DNA from: Mycobacterium sp.
Lineage (GTDB): Bacteria; Actinomycetota; Actinomycetes; Mycobacteriales; Mycobacteriaceae
DNA: 64,000 nt
Direction: 5' to 3'
Assembly: GCF_004298145.1 (NCBI RefSeq)
Contig: NZ_SCRH01000055.1
Location: forward strand, 1 to 64,000
Shown: positions 16,252 through 25,421 of the stretch, piece after piece
Layout of the letters: every line of letters starts with the position of its first letter
Position numbering within the stretch: the stretch's first letter is position 1
Made by a program: the position numbers and the translations under genes
Notes under the pieces: generated by a model
What the model saw: only the letters and a program-made list of their open reading frames with translations
Databases searched by the model: none
What the model was told of the DNA's origin: nothing

Positions 16252-17228
16252 CAGCCGTCCCCTTTCCTGCCGATCAGTCGGGCGTGCTGACCGGCATCCG
16301 ACCACGCCACCCAGGGGGTGACGTGAAAGTACTGCAGCACCAAGGCTTCTCCGACATCGCGGCAGGTGCGCTGCAGGCCCGCCAACCGGCTTTCCAACGT
16401 CTCCAGCAGCACACCGGGCTGGACGAACTCCAATTCGCTGCGGGCCTGCCCGAGCAACCGCTGGGCCTCCGCGGTGGCCCCGATCCGGCTCTGCCGATTG
16501 TGGACCAGTTCGTCGAGGTTGTGTTCGGCCAACCGCAGCGAATAGAACACCGAACGCGGAAACAGCCGGTCGAGCAACATGAACTCGACCACTCGGCCCG
16601 CATCGAGCACACCGCGGTAGGTGCGCAGGTAGGTGTCGTGCGCACCCGCCGAGCGCAGCAGCGTCACCCACGCCGGGGACGAGGCGCTGTCCCCGACCCG
16701 CGACAGCAACAGCCGCACGGTCATGTCGACCCGCTCGATCGCGCGGCCCAACACCATGAAGCGATATCCGTCGTCGCGCGACAGCGTCGAGTCGGCCAGG
16801 CCGGCGAACATCGCCGCCCGCCGCTCGATGAACGACAGGAAATCGTGTGGCCCAAGGCGTTTGGCGGCGCGTTCACGTTCGGGTAGGGCGTGGTAGGTGG
16901 TGTTGAGGCACTCCCATATCTCGCTGGACGTCACCTCCCGCGCCGACTTCGCGTTTTCCCGTGCCGCGGTGACGGCGTCGACGATCGAGCAGCCACCTGC
17001 GGCGTTGGTGCTATAGGCCACCAAGTCGGTCAACGACCACACGTCCAGGTCGTGGTCCGGCGGGTCGATGCCGAGCACCCGCAGCAGCAGGCGCGAAGCC
17101 TGATCCGGGTCGACGCTGGAATCCTCGAGCAATTGGTGCAGCGCCACGTCCAGAATTCGCGCGGTGTCGTCGGCGCGCTCGACGTAGCGGCCGATCCAGT
17201 AGAGCGACTCGGCGTTACGTGCCAGCAT
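16251..17228 (-). CDS. Alpha-E domain protein (Rv2410c-like)
   Basis: A 325-residue all-alpha protein beginning MLARNAESLYWIGRYVERADDTARI in two parts, the signature of the alpha-E family. The name comes from its conserved glutamates, seen here in RYVERAD and RAIERVDM. It is nearly always encoded beside an ATP-grasp ligase and a transglutaminase, as here. Its role is unknown; a scaffold or helper for the ATP-grasp enzyme has been suggested from gene context. Both ends overlap its neighbours by four bases. Confidence 0.88.
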   Translation of the reverse strand: MLARNAESLYWIGRYVERADDTARILDVALHQLLEDSSVDPDQASRLLLRVLGIDPPDHDLDVWSLTDLVAYSTNAAGGCSIVDAVTAARENAKSAREVTSSEIWECLNTTYHALPERERAAKRLGPHDFLSFIERRAAMFAGLADSTLSRDDGYRFMVLGRAIERVDMTVRLLLSRVGDSASSPAWVTLLRSAGAHDTYLRTYRGVLDAGRVVEFMLLDRLFPRSVFYSLRLAEHNLDELVHNRQSRIGATAEAQRLLGQARSELEFVQPGVLLETLESRLAGLQRTCRDVGEALVLQYFHVTPWVAWSDAGQHARLIGRKGDG

Positions 17229-18904
17229 CAGCGCACCGCCCGGTGTTGCTGCTGTTGCTTGAGCTGCTCGCGCCGAGGCTGTTCGGTGGGTTGCGGCTGT
17301 TGCGGCGTCAGCCGCGCAGGGTCGTCCAACATGGGGTCGGGCATGGAGGTCGGCAACGAGCGCACCACCTCTGCCGCCTCGAGCTCGTGGTCGCCGGCCG
17401 ATGCCCGCGACGCCAACACCCAGGTGTCCTTCGAGCCACCGCCCTGGCTGGAGTTGACCACCCGTGACCCCTCGACCAGGGCCACCCGGGTGAGCCCGCC
17501 GGGCAACACCCACACGTCGTTGCCGTCGTTGACCGCGAACGGCCGCAGGTCGACGTAGCGGGGCGCGAGGGCACTGCCGACCTGCGTCGGCACGGTCGAC
17601 AGCTCCATCATCGGCTGGGCGATCCAGCTCCGCGGATCGTCGCGGATCTTCTTGGCGGCGACGGCCAACTCCTTCGGGGAGGCCTCCGGGCCGAACACGA
17701 TCCCGTAGCCGCCGGATCCCTCGACCGGCTTGAGGACCAGCTCGTCGATCCGGTCGAGCACCTCGTCGCGTTCGTCGTCGAGCCAGCAGCGCAGCGTCTC
17801 CACGTTGGCCAGCAGCGGCTTCTCGCCCAGGTAGTACTCGATCATGGTGGGCACGTACGTGTAGACGAGTTTGTCGTCGCCGACGCCGTTGCCGATCGCG
17901 CTGGAGATGACGACGTTCCCTGCGCGGGCGGCGTTGACCAAACCCGCCACCCCCAGCACCGAGTGGGCGCGGAACTGCAGCGGGTCCAGGAACGCGTCGT
18001 CGATGCGCCGATAGATGACGTCGACCTGGCGCTCCCCCGCGGTGGTGCGCATGTACACCTGGTTGTCGCGGCAGAACAGGTCGCGCCCTTCGACCAGCTC
18101 GACCCCCATCTGACGGGCCAGCAGCGAATGCTCGAAATACGCCGAGTTGTAGACGCCCGGGGTCAGCACCACCACCGTGGGGTCGGCCTCGTTGGTGGCC
18201 GCGGAGCTGCGCAGCGCCCGCAGCAGGTGGGCGGCGTAATCGTCCACCGAGCGCACGCGATGCGTGGCGAACAGGTTCGGGAAGACGCGCGCCATGGTGC
18301 GCCGGTTCTCCATCACGTAGGAGACGCCCGACGGCGAGCGCAGGTTGTCCTCGAGGACCCGGAAATTTCCCTTTTCGTCCCGAATCAAATCGATGCCGGC
18401 CACATGGATCCGTACACCGTTGGGCGGGACGATGCCCATCGCCTGGCGGTGAAAATGCTCGCAGGAGGTGACCAAGCGGCGCGGGATCACCCCGTCGTTG
18501 AGGATTTCCTGATCGCCGTAGATGTCGTCGAGGTACATCTCGAGCGCCTTGACCCGCTGGGTGATGCCGCGCTCCAGGCGGGTCCACTCGGCCGCGGAGA
18601 TGACCCGCGGCACCAAGTCCAGCGGAAAGGGCCGCTCCTGCCCCGACAACGAGAAGGTGATGCCCTGGTCGAGGAAGGCGCGGGACAGTGCCTCGGCGCG
18701 AGCTTTCAGCTCCGACGCGTCCGACGGCGCGAGCTCGGCATAGATGCCCTTGTAGGGGCCGCGAACGGCGCCCTGGGCGTCGAACATCTCATCGAAGGCC
18801 ATCTCGTAGGCGTCCGAGGACGTGTTGTATCCGCCGAAAATGCGCTCCGAGCGCGCGGGGCGAAAACCCCGCCTGGTCTCCTCGAGCTGGTTCGTCAGAC
18901 TCAC
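17228..18904 (-). CDS. Circularly permuted ATP-grasp protein (Rv2411c-like)
   Basis: A 558-residue member of the circularly permuted ATP-grasp family, predicted to form an amide or peptide bond at the expense of ATP. It contains RVLEDNLRSPSGVSYVMENR, LVLKPVEGSGGYGIVFGPEA and AQPMMELST, which supply nucleotide and magnesium ligands. The C-terminal about 40 residues are low-complexity and glutamine-rich and probably disordered. The start is GTG at 18904. It is first in the ATP-grasp/alpha-E/transglutaminase operon, divergent from rpsT. Confidence 0.88.
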   Translation of the reverse strand: MSLTNQLEETRRGFRPARSERIFGGYNTSSDAYEMAFDEMFDAQGAVRGPYKGIYAELAPSDASELKARAEALSRAFLDQGITFSLSGQERPFPLDLVPRVISAAEWTRLERGITQRVKALEMYLDDIYGDQEILNDGVIPRRLVTSCEHFHRQAMGIVPPNGVRIHVAGIDLIRDEKGNFRVLEDNLRSPSGVSYVMENRRTMARVFPNLFATHRVRSVDDYAAHLLRALRSSAATNEADPTVVVLTPGVYNSAYFEHSLLARQMGVELVEGRDLFCRDNQVYMRTTAGERQVDVIYRRIDDAFLDPLQFRAHSVLGVAGLVNAARAGNVVISSAIGNGVGDDKLVYTYVPTMIEYYLGEKPLLANVETLRCWLDDERDEVLDRIDELVLKPVEGSGGYGIVFGPEASPKELAVAAKKIRDDPRSWIAQPMMELSTVPTQVGSALAPRYVDLRPFAVNDGNDVWVLPGGLTRVALVEGSRVVNSSQGGGSKDTWVLASRASAGDHELEAAEVVRSLPTSMPDPMLDDPARLTPQQPQPTEQPRREQLKQQQQHRAVR

Positions 18905-19048
18905 TGTTCAGATGCTGCCTCAGATCGACGTTCTGGCAGCCCACGTGTTCCCGTTTTGGGAGAAAACGTAACTCACTGATAACCTGGGCAATCGCTGTGG
19001 TGATATCCGGCGCCCAACCAAACGTCTGATCGAAGAAGGAACTCGAGC

Positions 19049-19309
19049 GTGGCCAACATCAAGTCGCAGCAGAAGCGCAACAAGACGAACGAGCGCGCTC
19101 GCCTGCGCAACAAGTCGGTGAAGTCGTCGCTGCGCACCGCTGTCCGCGCCTTCCGCGAGGCCGCCGGCGCCGGGGACAAAGACAAGGCCACCGAGTTGCT
19201 GGTGTCGACCAACCGCAAGCTGGACAAGGCCGCCAGCAAGGGTGTGATCCACAAGAACCAGGCGGCCAACAAGAAGTCCGCGCTGGCGCAGGCCCTCAAC
19301 AAGCTCTGA
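19049..19309 (+). CDS. rpsT: 30S ribosomal protein S20
   Basis: An 86-residue basic, helical protein that binds 16S rRNA early in 30S assembly. It has the family pattern IKSQQKRNKTNERARLRN (the start is VANIKS from GTG at 19049), followed by a lysine/alanine-rich helix hairpin ending KKSALAQALNKL. AAGGAA lies about 10 bases before the start. It is convergent with holA, with only seven bases between the two stops. Confidence 0.97.
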   Translation: MANIKSQQKRNKTNERARLRNKSVKSSLRTAVRAFREAAGAGDKDKATELLVSTNRKLDKAASKGVIHKNQAANKKSALAQALNKL

Positions 19310-19320
19310 GGCCCCCTCAG
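19306..19320. terminator. Hairpin overlapping both convergent stops (rpsT/holA)
   Basis: CTGAGG (19306-19311), a three-base loop CCC and CCTCAG (19315-19320) form a perfect six-base stem. It contains the rpsT stop codon in one arm and the holA stop codon in the other. The symmetrical position suggests a compact bidirectional terminator; this is inferred from structure only. Confidence 0.45.
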
Positions 19321-20285
19321 TGGCCGCGCTGGGCGGCTAGCTCGGCAACCTTTCTGACCGCGGATTCCAGGGCGTAGTCGGCGTCCACCACCGCCCCCTT
19401 GACATTCGCGTTGAGCGTGGCGACAACCTTCATCGCCGTCGCGACCGTGTCGCGCGACCAATGCCGGGCCTGTTTCTGGGCCTTCTGCACCCGCCAGGGC
19501 GGCATCCCCAGCTGTGACGCCAGGCGGTACGGATCCCCCGACAGCGGGCCGACGCGGCCGATGGTGTGAATCGCCTCGGCCAGCGCGTCCGCCAGCACCA
19601 CCAGGGGCTCGCCCCGCATCATCGCCCACCGCAGCGCCTCGGCGGCTCCTTCGATGTCGCCGGCCACCGCCTTGTCGGCGATGTCGAAGCCCTTCACCTC
19701 GGCCTTGCCGCTGTGATAGCGGCGCACCGCGGCGGCGTCGATCGCTCCGCCGGTGTCAGCCACCAATTGGGAGCAGGCGGCCGCCAGCTCCCGCAGATCG
19801 GAGCCGACCGCGTCCAGCATCGCGGTCACCGTCCCCTCGTCGGCCTTGACCCGCAGCCCGCGGAACTCCTTGCGGACGAAATCGATGCGTTCGCTGAGCT
19901 TGGTGACCCGCGCGCACGGGTGCACCTCGGCGCCGAGCGACTGCAGCTCGGTGGCCAGCGCCTTGGCCCGCCCGCCGCCCGAGTGCACGACCACCAGCAC
20001 GACGCCCGACGGCATATCGGTTGCGGCCGAAACAATCACTGCCACAGCGTCTTTGCCGGCTTCGCCGGCGGCCTCCAGCACAACGATGCGTTCGTCGGCG
20101 AACAGCGAGGGGCTCAGCAGCTCGGCGAGCTCGAAGGTACTGACGTCGCCCGCCCGCATCCGGTTGACCGGAACGTCGTCGGTGCCGGCCCGTTTCCGCG
20201 CCGACCGCAGCACGTCGGCCACCGCCCGCTCGACCAGCAGTTCCTCGTCTCCCAGGACCAGGTGCAACGGCGAAACCTCGTTCAC
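19317..20285 (-). CDS. holA: DNA polymerase III delta subunit (HolA-like)
   Basis: Clamp-loader delta subunit that opens the beta sliding clamp. The 322-residue protein starts with the delta-type segment HLVLGDEELLVERAV. It follows with the degenerate AAA+ region (ADERIVVLEAAGEAGKDAV) and the helical C-terminal domain that joins the clamp-loader ring (MPPWRVQKAQKQARHW). It lacks a Walker A motif, as expected for delta. Downstream of comEA-comEC on the same strand, it may be cotranscribed with them. Confidence 0.9.
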   Translation of the reverse strand: MNEVSPLHLVLGDEELLVERAVADVLRSARKRAGTDDVPVNRMRAGDVSTFELAELLSPSLFADERIVVLEAAGEAGKDAVAVIVSAATDMPSGVVLVVVHSGGGRAKALATELQSLGAEVHPCARVTKLSERIDFVRKEFRGLRVKADEGTVTAMLDAVGSDLRELAAACSQLVADTGGAIDAAAVRRYHSGKAEVKGFDIADKAVAGDIEGAAEALRWAMMRGEPLVVLADALAEAIHTIGRVGPLSGDPYRLASQLGMPPWRVQKAQKQARHWSRDTVATAMKVVATLNANVKGAVVDADYALESAVRKVAELAAQRGH

Positions 20286-20297
20286 CCCACGATGGTG

Positions 20298-21803
20298 TCA
20301 CGACCGACCGACGAGCCCCGACAGCGACCACGCCATCACCCCCAGCACGGCCGCTGCCGACAGGACGCGGAATCGTCGCCACCGCCACAGCACGACCACC
20401 AGCACCGTGGCAGCGCCGACGATCAGCGTGCCGGGCATACCGTCGGGAACCGGCACCGTCGCGCCGGGCATGCCGGCCGCCCAGCGCGCCACACCGCCCA
20501 CCCACCACAACTCGGGGCCGGTGAAACGAATCAGCAGCCGGGCGGCGGCCGGCCACAGTGTGCAGAGCGCGGCCGCCGCGGTGCCCAGCACCGTGATCGG
20601 CGCGATCACGGTCGCCACCACGAGGTTGGCGGCGGCGGCAACCAGGCTGAACCGGCCGGAAATCGCGGCCACCAGAGGGGCGGTGACGATCTGTGCGGCC
20701 CAGGCAACGGCAAGCGCGTCGGCCAGCGGCTTGGGACAGCCCCTTCCCGTCAGCCGCCGCGACCAGACGGGAGCGATGACGATCAACGCGGCCGTGGCGA
20801 GCACCGACAGCGCGAACCCCACATCGACGGCCAGCTGCGGGGCGGCGGCCAACAACACCAGCACCGTCGCGGCAAGGGCCGGAATGGCTTGCCGCCGACG
20901 CGAAGACAGCATTCCCGCCAGCGCGATGGCGCCCGTCACGGCCGCCCGCAACACGCTTGCCGTCGGCTGCACGACGATGACGAAGGCCACCAGGGTCAGG
21001 GCGGCAAGCACGACGGCCGTCCGGGGACCGACCAATCGGGCGGCGAACAGCACGGCGGCGCACACGATCGTCACGTTGGCGCCCGACACGGCCATCAGGT
21101 GCGTCATGCCGGCCGCGCGAAAGTCGCGGCCCGTTTCGCCTGGCACCGCCGAGGTGTCGCCGAGCACCAGCGCGGGCAGCAGCGCCCCCTGCTCGCCGGG
21201 CAATGTGTCACGGACCGCCGCGGAGAATCGACTGCGCACGACGTGCGCGGCCCGTTGCACGGCACCCGCGGCACCCATGGTCGGCCGGCCCGACGCGTTG
21301 AGCACCGCGACCGTCAGGTCGCGCCGCGTCGGGCGATTGATGCGCGCGGTGAAGCGCAGCGGCTGGCCCACCATCAGCCCACCGAAATCTGCGGCGCGCG
21401 CGAAAACGACGACTCGGCCGGAGATTTGCGCGCCCCGCACGCGTTGCAGGGTGGCCCGAAACATCAATCGGCCGCTGCCCAACGACTGCGCGCTTTCGCT
21501 CGGCATGACCGTGACCGGGGCGCTCGTCCCGAATGCCGCGGTGATCGGGTGGCGACCGACCGCATCGGCACGCAGCGCAACGGCGAACCCGTATCCCGCC
21601 CCCACCACACCGATCGCCGCGAGCCCGGCGCTGATCGCCCGCAACCGCGCACCTCGGTCGGGACGGTGCAGCGCGTGCCACGCGAGCGCTCCGGAAGCAC
21701 CGATCAGCACGACGCAGCACCAGGCGAGCGTCCGGCCGATCGGCCACCAGATCCCGCCCGCGGTCACCGCCCAGCAGGTCAGCGCGGCGGGTACCAGGCG
21801 CAC
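20298..21803 (-). CDS. comEC: ComEC/Rec2-type DNA-uptake channel protein
   Basis: Polytopic membrane protein with the ComEC competence domain. There are about ten hydrophobic segments, and the conserved GxxxHLMAVSGANV region is present as FRAAGMTHLMAVSGANV. It stops after the membrane domain: the C-terminal metallo-beta-lactamase domain of longer ComEC proteins is absent, as in other mycobacteria. The start is unclear. GTG at 21803 (VRLVPAAL) gives 501 residues; a TTG at 21833 would add 10. Neither has a strong Shine-Dalgarno. With comEA it forms a pair, although natural competence is not established for most mycobacteria. Confidence 0.85.
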   Translation of the reverse strand: MRLVPAALTCWAVTAGGIWWPIGRTLAWCCVVLIGASGALAWHALHRPDRGARLRAISAGLAAIGVVGAGYGFAVALRADAVGRHPITAAFGTSAPVTVMPSESAQSLGSGRLMFRATLQRVRGAQISGRVVVFARAADFGGLMVGQPLRFTARINRPTRRDLTVAVLNASGRPTMGAAGAVQRAAHVVRSRFSAAVRDTLPGEQGALLPALVLGDTSAVPGETGRDFRAAGMTHLMAVSGANVTIVCAAVLFAARLVGPRTAVVLAALTLVAFVIVVQPTASVLRAAVTGAIALAGMLSSRRRQAIPALAATVLVLLAAAPQLAVDVGFALSVLATAALIVIAPVWSRRLTGRGCPKPLADALAVAWAAQIVTAPLVAAISGRFSLVAAAANLVVATVIAPITVLGTAAAALCTLWPAAARLLIRFTGPELWWVGGVARWAAGMPGATVPVPDGMPGTLIVGAATVLVVVLWRWRRFRVLSAAAVLGVMAWSLSGLVGRS

Positions 21804-21853
21804 ATCGACGCGCCCCGAGGGCGTTGCACCCAACCCGGAGTGAGGCACCCGGG

Positions 21854-22711
21854 TCAGACACGGACCAGGGCGCGTAACTTCTCCAGCCGCGCCGGCCCGA
21901 TGCCCTCGACATCGGCGAGCTGGTCGACGCTGGTGAACTTGCCGTTGGCTTGCCGCCACGCCACGATCGCGGCGGCGGTTACCGGCCCGACACCGGGCAA
22001 CGCGTCGAGTTCCTGCACCGTCGCGGCGTTGAGATCGACCGCCTCGCCGGGCTTGGGCTTGACCGTCCCGGGCCGCGGCGGCGGCGCTTTCGACGTCGGT
22101 GCCGATCCGGAAGCCACCGAACTGCCCAGCGCCGTCGGCTGTCCCACCACCGGAGCCAGACCGACCACGATCTGCTCGCCGTCGCCGAGCGGTCGGGCCA
22201 TGTTCAGTCCGATGGTGTCCGCTCCGTTCACCGCGCCGCCGGCGGCCTGCAGCGCGTCGGCGATGCGCGCCCCCGGTGCGAGCGTCACGAGGCCAGGGGT
22301 GTGCACCAGGCCGACCACGCTCACCACCACCGGGTGGTCCGGTTCGGCGGTCGGGCTGGCCGACGAGCGGGGGCTCGCCGTCGACACCTTCTCCACCGGT
22401 GGCAGCTTGGCCGACATCACCGGCGCCGGACGGTCGCGCAGCAACGTGAAAACCGTGACCAGTACCGCCAGCGCCGCCACGATCGCCAACCCGATGGCGC
22501 CGGCGCGTCCCGGGTCGGCACGCACTTTCGCCACCCAGCCGCCGTTCTGGGACGAGTCGGGAAGCCACCGGGGCAGCAGCGAATTCTGGTCGTCGTCCGG
22601 GGAGTCCTCGTTCGAGGCCGCCCCGGTGCCCTCGGGCTCGGCGAGCGCATCGCTGTCCGGTTCGGCCCGGAGCCGTCGCTGCAGGCGCTCGGCCGAAAAT
22701 TCTGTTCGCAT
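21854..22711 (-). CDS. comEA: ComEA-like DNA-binding protein (SLBB plus helix-hairpin-helix)
   Basis: A 285-residue protein with a polar cytoplasmic N-terminus, one membrane span (AIGLAIVAALAVLVTVFTL, about residues 72-91), a proline/serine linker, an SLBB domain (VVSVVGLVHTPGLVTLAPG) and a C-terminal tandem helix-hairpin-helix (LNAATVQELDALPGVGPVTA, then LADVEGIGPARLEKL). Family members bind double-stranded DNA outside the membrane and pass it to ComEC, encoded directly downstream. The fadE pair of the accessory block diverges from this gene. Confidence 0.9.
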   Translation of the reverse strand: MRTEFSAERLQRRLRAEPDSDALAEPEGTGAASNEDSPDDDQNSLLPRWLPDSSQNGGWVAKVRADPGRAGAIGLAIVAALAVLVTVFTLLRDRPAPVMSAKLPPVEKVSTASPRSSASPTAEPDHPVVVSVVGLVHTPGLVTLAPGARIADALQAAGGAVNGADTIGLNMARPLGDGEQIVVGLAPVVGQPTALGSSVASGSAPTSKAPPPRPGTVKPKPGEAVDLNAATVQELDALPGVGPVTAAAIVAWRQANGKFTSVDQLADVEGIGPARLEKLRALVRV

Positions 22712-22912
22712 GGGCCGACCGTAGGTCCGCCAACCGTCGCAACCGCCCCGGCCAACGACGCTTCCGTGCCGATCTGTGGATTAACCCGAGGCTGTGCACA
22801 GCGACCGCACGGGATGGGTCAAGATGGAGGTCGAGCGAACGACCAGCATCGCCAGAAATCAGCTCTGGGCGAGGGGGCCGCCACGTTCACCCCGAAACGA
22901 CAGGAGGCCGCC

Positions 22913-24073
22913 ATGCAACTGGCGCTCACACCGGAGGAAGCCGCGTTCCGCGACGAACTCCGCAACATCTATACGACCAAGATTCCGCAGGAGATGCGCG
23001 ACCGGGTGCGAGAGGGTTCGGCGGAGGCGAACCGCGACGACATCGTCGCCAGTCACAAGATCCTGCACGAGCACGGTCTGGCGGTACCGAATTGGCCGGT
23101 CGAGTGGGGCGGCAAGGACTGGACACCCACCCAGCACCAGATCTGGGCCGACGAGATGCAGCTGGCGTGCGTCCCGGAGCCGCTGAACTTCAACACCAAG
23201 ATGGTGGGCCCGGTGATCGCCGAGTTCGGTTCCCAGGAGGTCAAACAGCGCTTCCTGCCGCCGACGGCCAGCCTCGACATCTGGTGGTGCCAGGGGTTCT
23301 CCGAGCCGGAGGCCGGTTCGGACCTGGCGTCGCTGCGCACCACCGCGGTCCGCGACGGCGACAGCTATGTCGTCAACGGCCAGAAGACCTGGACGACGCT
23401 CGGCCAGTATGCGGACTGGATCTTCTGCCTGGTGCGCACCGACCCGCAGGCGCCCAAGCGTCAGGCCGGCATCTCTTTTCTGCTGTTCGACATGCAGACC
23501 CCGGGCATCACCCTGCGGCCCATCAAGACGATCGACGGCGGCCACGAGGTCAACGAGGTTTTCTTCGAGGACGTCCGCGTGCCCGCCAACCAGCTTGTCG
23601 GAGAAGAAAATAAGGGCTGGACCTACGCGAAATTCCTGCTGGGCAACGAGCGCACCGGCATCGCCGGCGTGGGCCGGACCAAGGTGCGCCTCGCCGAGGT
23701 GAAGAAGCACGCCGCGGCAACCGGGATGCTCGAAGATCCGTTGTTCGCGGCGCGGCTGGCCGAGGCCGAAAACGAACTGCTCGCACTGGAACTCACGCAG
23801 TCTCGGGTGGTCACCGACTCCGCGAACGGACAGCCCAACCCCGCGTCGTCGGTGCTCAAGCTACGCGGCAGCCAATTGCAGCAGGCGGCCACCGAACTGC
23901 TCGTCGAGGTCGCCGGGCCGGATGCGCTGCCGGCCAACGGCGAAGACATCTCGTCGCCGTCATGGGCGCAACACAGCGCGCCGCACTACCTCAACTACCG
24001 CAAGACATCGATCTATGGCGGCAGCAGCGAAGTGCAGCGCAACATCATCGCGTCCACCATTCTGGGATTGTGA
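22913..24073 (+). CDS. Acyl-CoA dehydrogenase, large-subunit type
   Basis: FAD-dependent alpha,beta-dehydrogenation of an acyl-CoA. The 386-residue protein has the ACAD fold: an N-terminal helical part, the FAD/substrate segment GFSEPEAGSDLASL, and the C-terminal GGSSEVQRNIIA motif. Glu246 in GNERTG lies where heteromeric ACADs such as FadE26 carry their catalytic base (inference). CAGGAGG at 22901-22907 supports the ATG at 22913. The partner gene follows after seven bases, so they probably form an alpha2beta2 enzyme. It opens the accessory block, divergent from comEA and convergent with pks. Confidence 0.88.
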   Translation: MQLALTPEEAAFRDELRNIYTTKIPQEMRDRVREGSAEANRDDIVASHKILHEHGLAVPNWPVEWGGKDWTPTQHQIWADEMQLACVPEPLNFNTKMVGPVIAEFGSQEVKQRFLPPTASLDIWWCQGFSEPEAGSDLASLRTTAVRDGDSYVVNGQKTWTTLGQYADWIFCLVRTDPQAPKRQAGISFLLFDMQTPGITLRPIKTIDGGHEVNEVFFEDVRVPANQLVGEENKGWTYAKFLLGNERTGIAGVGRTKVRLAEVKKHAAATGMLEDPLFAARLAEAENELLALELTQSRVVTDSANGQPNPASSVLKLRGSQLQQAATELLVEVAGPDALPANGEDISSPSWAQHSAPHYLNYRKTSIYGGSSEVQRNIIASTILGL

Positions 24074-24080
24074 GGCAGCC

Positions 24081-25187
24081 ATGGACTTTCAGTTGAGCGA
24101 CGAGCAGTCCCTGCTCCGCGACACCACCCGCGACCTGCTGGCTCGCACCTATGACCCGGAGACCCGCAACAAGGTCATCGGCTCCGATCTCGGCTGGAGC
24201 CGCGACGTCTGGAGCCGGCTCGCCGACACCGGGATTCTCGGCCTCGGCTTTGAGCCCGACGAGTCCGGCCAGATCGAGATCGCGGTGGTGCTCACCGAGA
24301 TCGGACGTCGGCTGGCCCCGGAACCCGTCCTGCACGCCGCGCTGGGGCCCGGCGCGCTGATCGCCGAGCTGGGCAGCCAGGAGCAGAAACAGCTGCTCGA
24401 CGAGGTCGCGTCCGGGCAGCGGCTGCTGGCGTTCGCCCACCTCGAGCCGGGCCAACGCAAACCGTCTGCCGATGTGGCCACCAAGGCTGTGCAGCAAGGT
24501 GATTCGTGGGCAGTGAGCGGCCGGAAGAACCCGGTGCTCGCCGGGGACTGCGCCGACACGTTGGTCGTCAGCGCCGCCTTGCCGAACGGTGGCAGCGGCC
24601 TGTTCTTGGTCGATGCGGGCGCGGCCGGCCGGCGCCCGTACCGGACCTTCGACGGAGGGCGCGGCGCCCAGATCGATCTGGACTCCACCCCGGCCGAACC
24701 CCTGGGTGAGGCGACCGACGCGTCGGGCGCCATCCGCGACGCCGTCGTCCGCATCCAGTCGGCGTTGTGCGCCGAAGCACTCGGGGCGATGGAGGAATCG
24801 CTGCGCCTGACCGCCGATTATCTCAAGACCCGCAAGCAGTTCGGTGTCACGCTCAACAAGTTCCAGGCGCTCACGCAGCGCGCCGCCGACATGTACGTCT
24901 CGCTGGAATTGGCCCGCAGCATGAGCCTGTACGCGGCGATGTCGATCGCCGACGGCAACCTCGATCCGCTGATCGCCTCGCGGGCCAAGCTGCAGATCGG
25001 CCGTTCGGGCCGGCACATCGCGCAGGAGTCGATCCAAATGCACGGCGGCATCGGGGTGACGGCGGAATACCCGATCAGCCACTACGCGGCCCGGCTCACC
25101 GCGATCGAACACACCCTGGGTACCTCGGGTGAGCACCTGCACAACCTGATCGAGCACCTCGGCGACTACGACCTGGCTCGCCTCTGA
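24081..25187 (+). CDS. Acyl-CoA dehydrogenase, small-subunit type
   Basis: A 368-residue ACAD-family protein starting MDFQLSDEQSLLRDTTRDLL. The middle domain is degenerate: the usual FAD-binding TEPxxGSD segment reads HLEPGQRKPSADVATKA. The C-terminal domain keeps RKQFGVTLNKFQALTQ and MHGGIGVTAEYPI. This pattern is typical of the non-catalytic or cofactor-sharing partner in two-gene mycobacterial FadE enzymes. The seven-base gap to the preceding FadE supports a heteromeric complex. The substrate is unknown; supply or trimming of starter acyl chains for the nearby PKS is possible. Confidence 0.87.
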   Translation: MDFQLSDEQSLLRDTTRDLLARTYDPETRNKVIGSDLGWSRDVWSRLADTGILGLGFEPDESGQIEIAVVLTEIGRRLAPEPVLHAALGPGALIAELGSQEQKQLLDEVASGQRLLAFAHLEPGQRKPSADVATKAVQQGDSWAVSGRKNPVLAGDCADTLVVSAALPNGGSGLFLVDAGAAGRRPYRTFDGGRGAQIDLDSTPAEPLGEATDASGAIRDAVVRIQSALCAEALGAMEESLRLTADYLKTRKQFGVTLNKFQALTQRAADMYVSLELARSMSLYAAMSIADGNLDPLIASRAKLQIGRSGRHIAQESIQMHGGIGVTAEYPISHYAARLTAIEHTLGTSGEHLHNLIEHLGDYDLARL

Positions 25188-25282
25188 CGCCTGGCCGGGC
25201 GCGCGAAGCTCTCCGACGGGGTTGTCTGGTTTCTGTCAGTGCCTTCCGGGGCTACGCGCTCGACGACCCGCACCCGCCGTAT

Positions 25283-25307
25283 TCGGCGCCCGCTGCATGG
25301 GCGCCGA
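25283..25307. terminator. Strong hairpin between convergent fadE and pks
   Basis: CGGCGCCC (25284-25291) and GGGCGCCG (25299-25306) form a perfect eight-base stem, extended by one T-A pair, with a seven-base loop. It lies in the middle of the 234-base convergent gap 25188-25421, so it is a likely bidirectional terminator. The rest of that gap shows no convincing gene; a weak 61-codon frame at 25222-25407 was not accepted. Confidence 0.55.
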
Positions 25308-25421
25308 GCGTACCGACGAATCCGGCTGTCGCAACACCGTTCCCGCCGAATTGGTGATGCGGGTGCGACCGCCCAAGATCAACGCCGGATTCGATATCAG
25401 CGACTGACTCGCCGCCGACGA

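Noticed and set aside
19566..22724. Very long plus-strand frame (over 1000 codons) opposite holA, comEC and comEA
   Set aside because: It is a high-G+C antisense shadow; the protein is low-complexity Arg/His/Gln/Gly, while the minus-strand frames encode clear families.
25222..25407. 61-codon plus-strand frame between fadE and pks
   Set aside because: No recognisable domain, no ribosome-binding site, and it overlaps the strong intergenic hairpin; better explained as non-coding.
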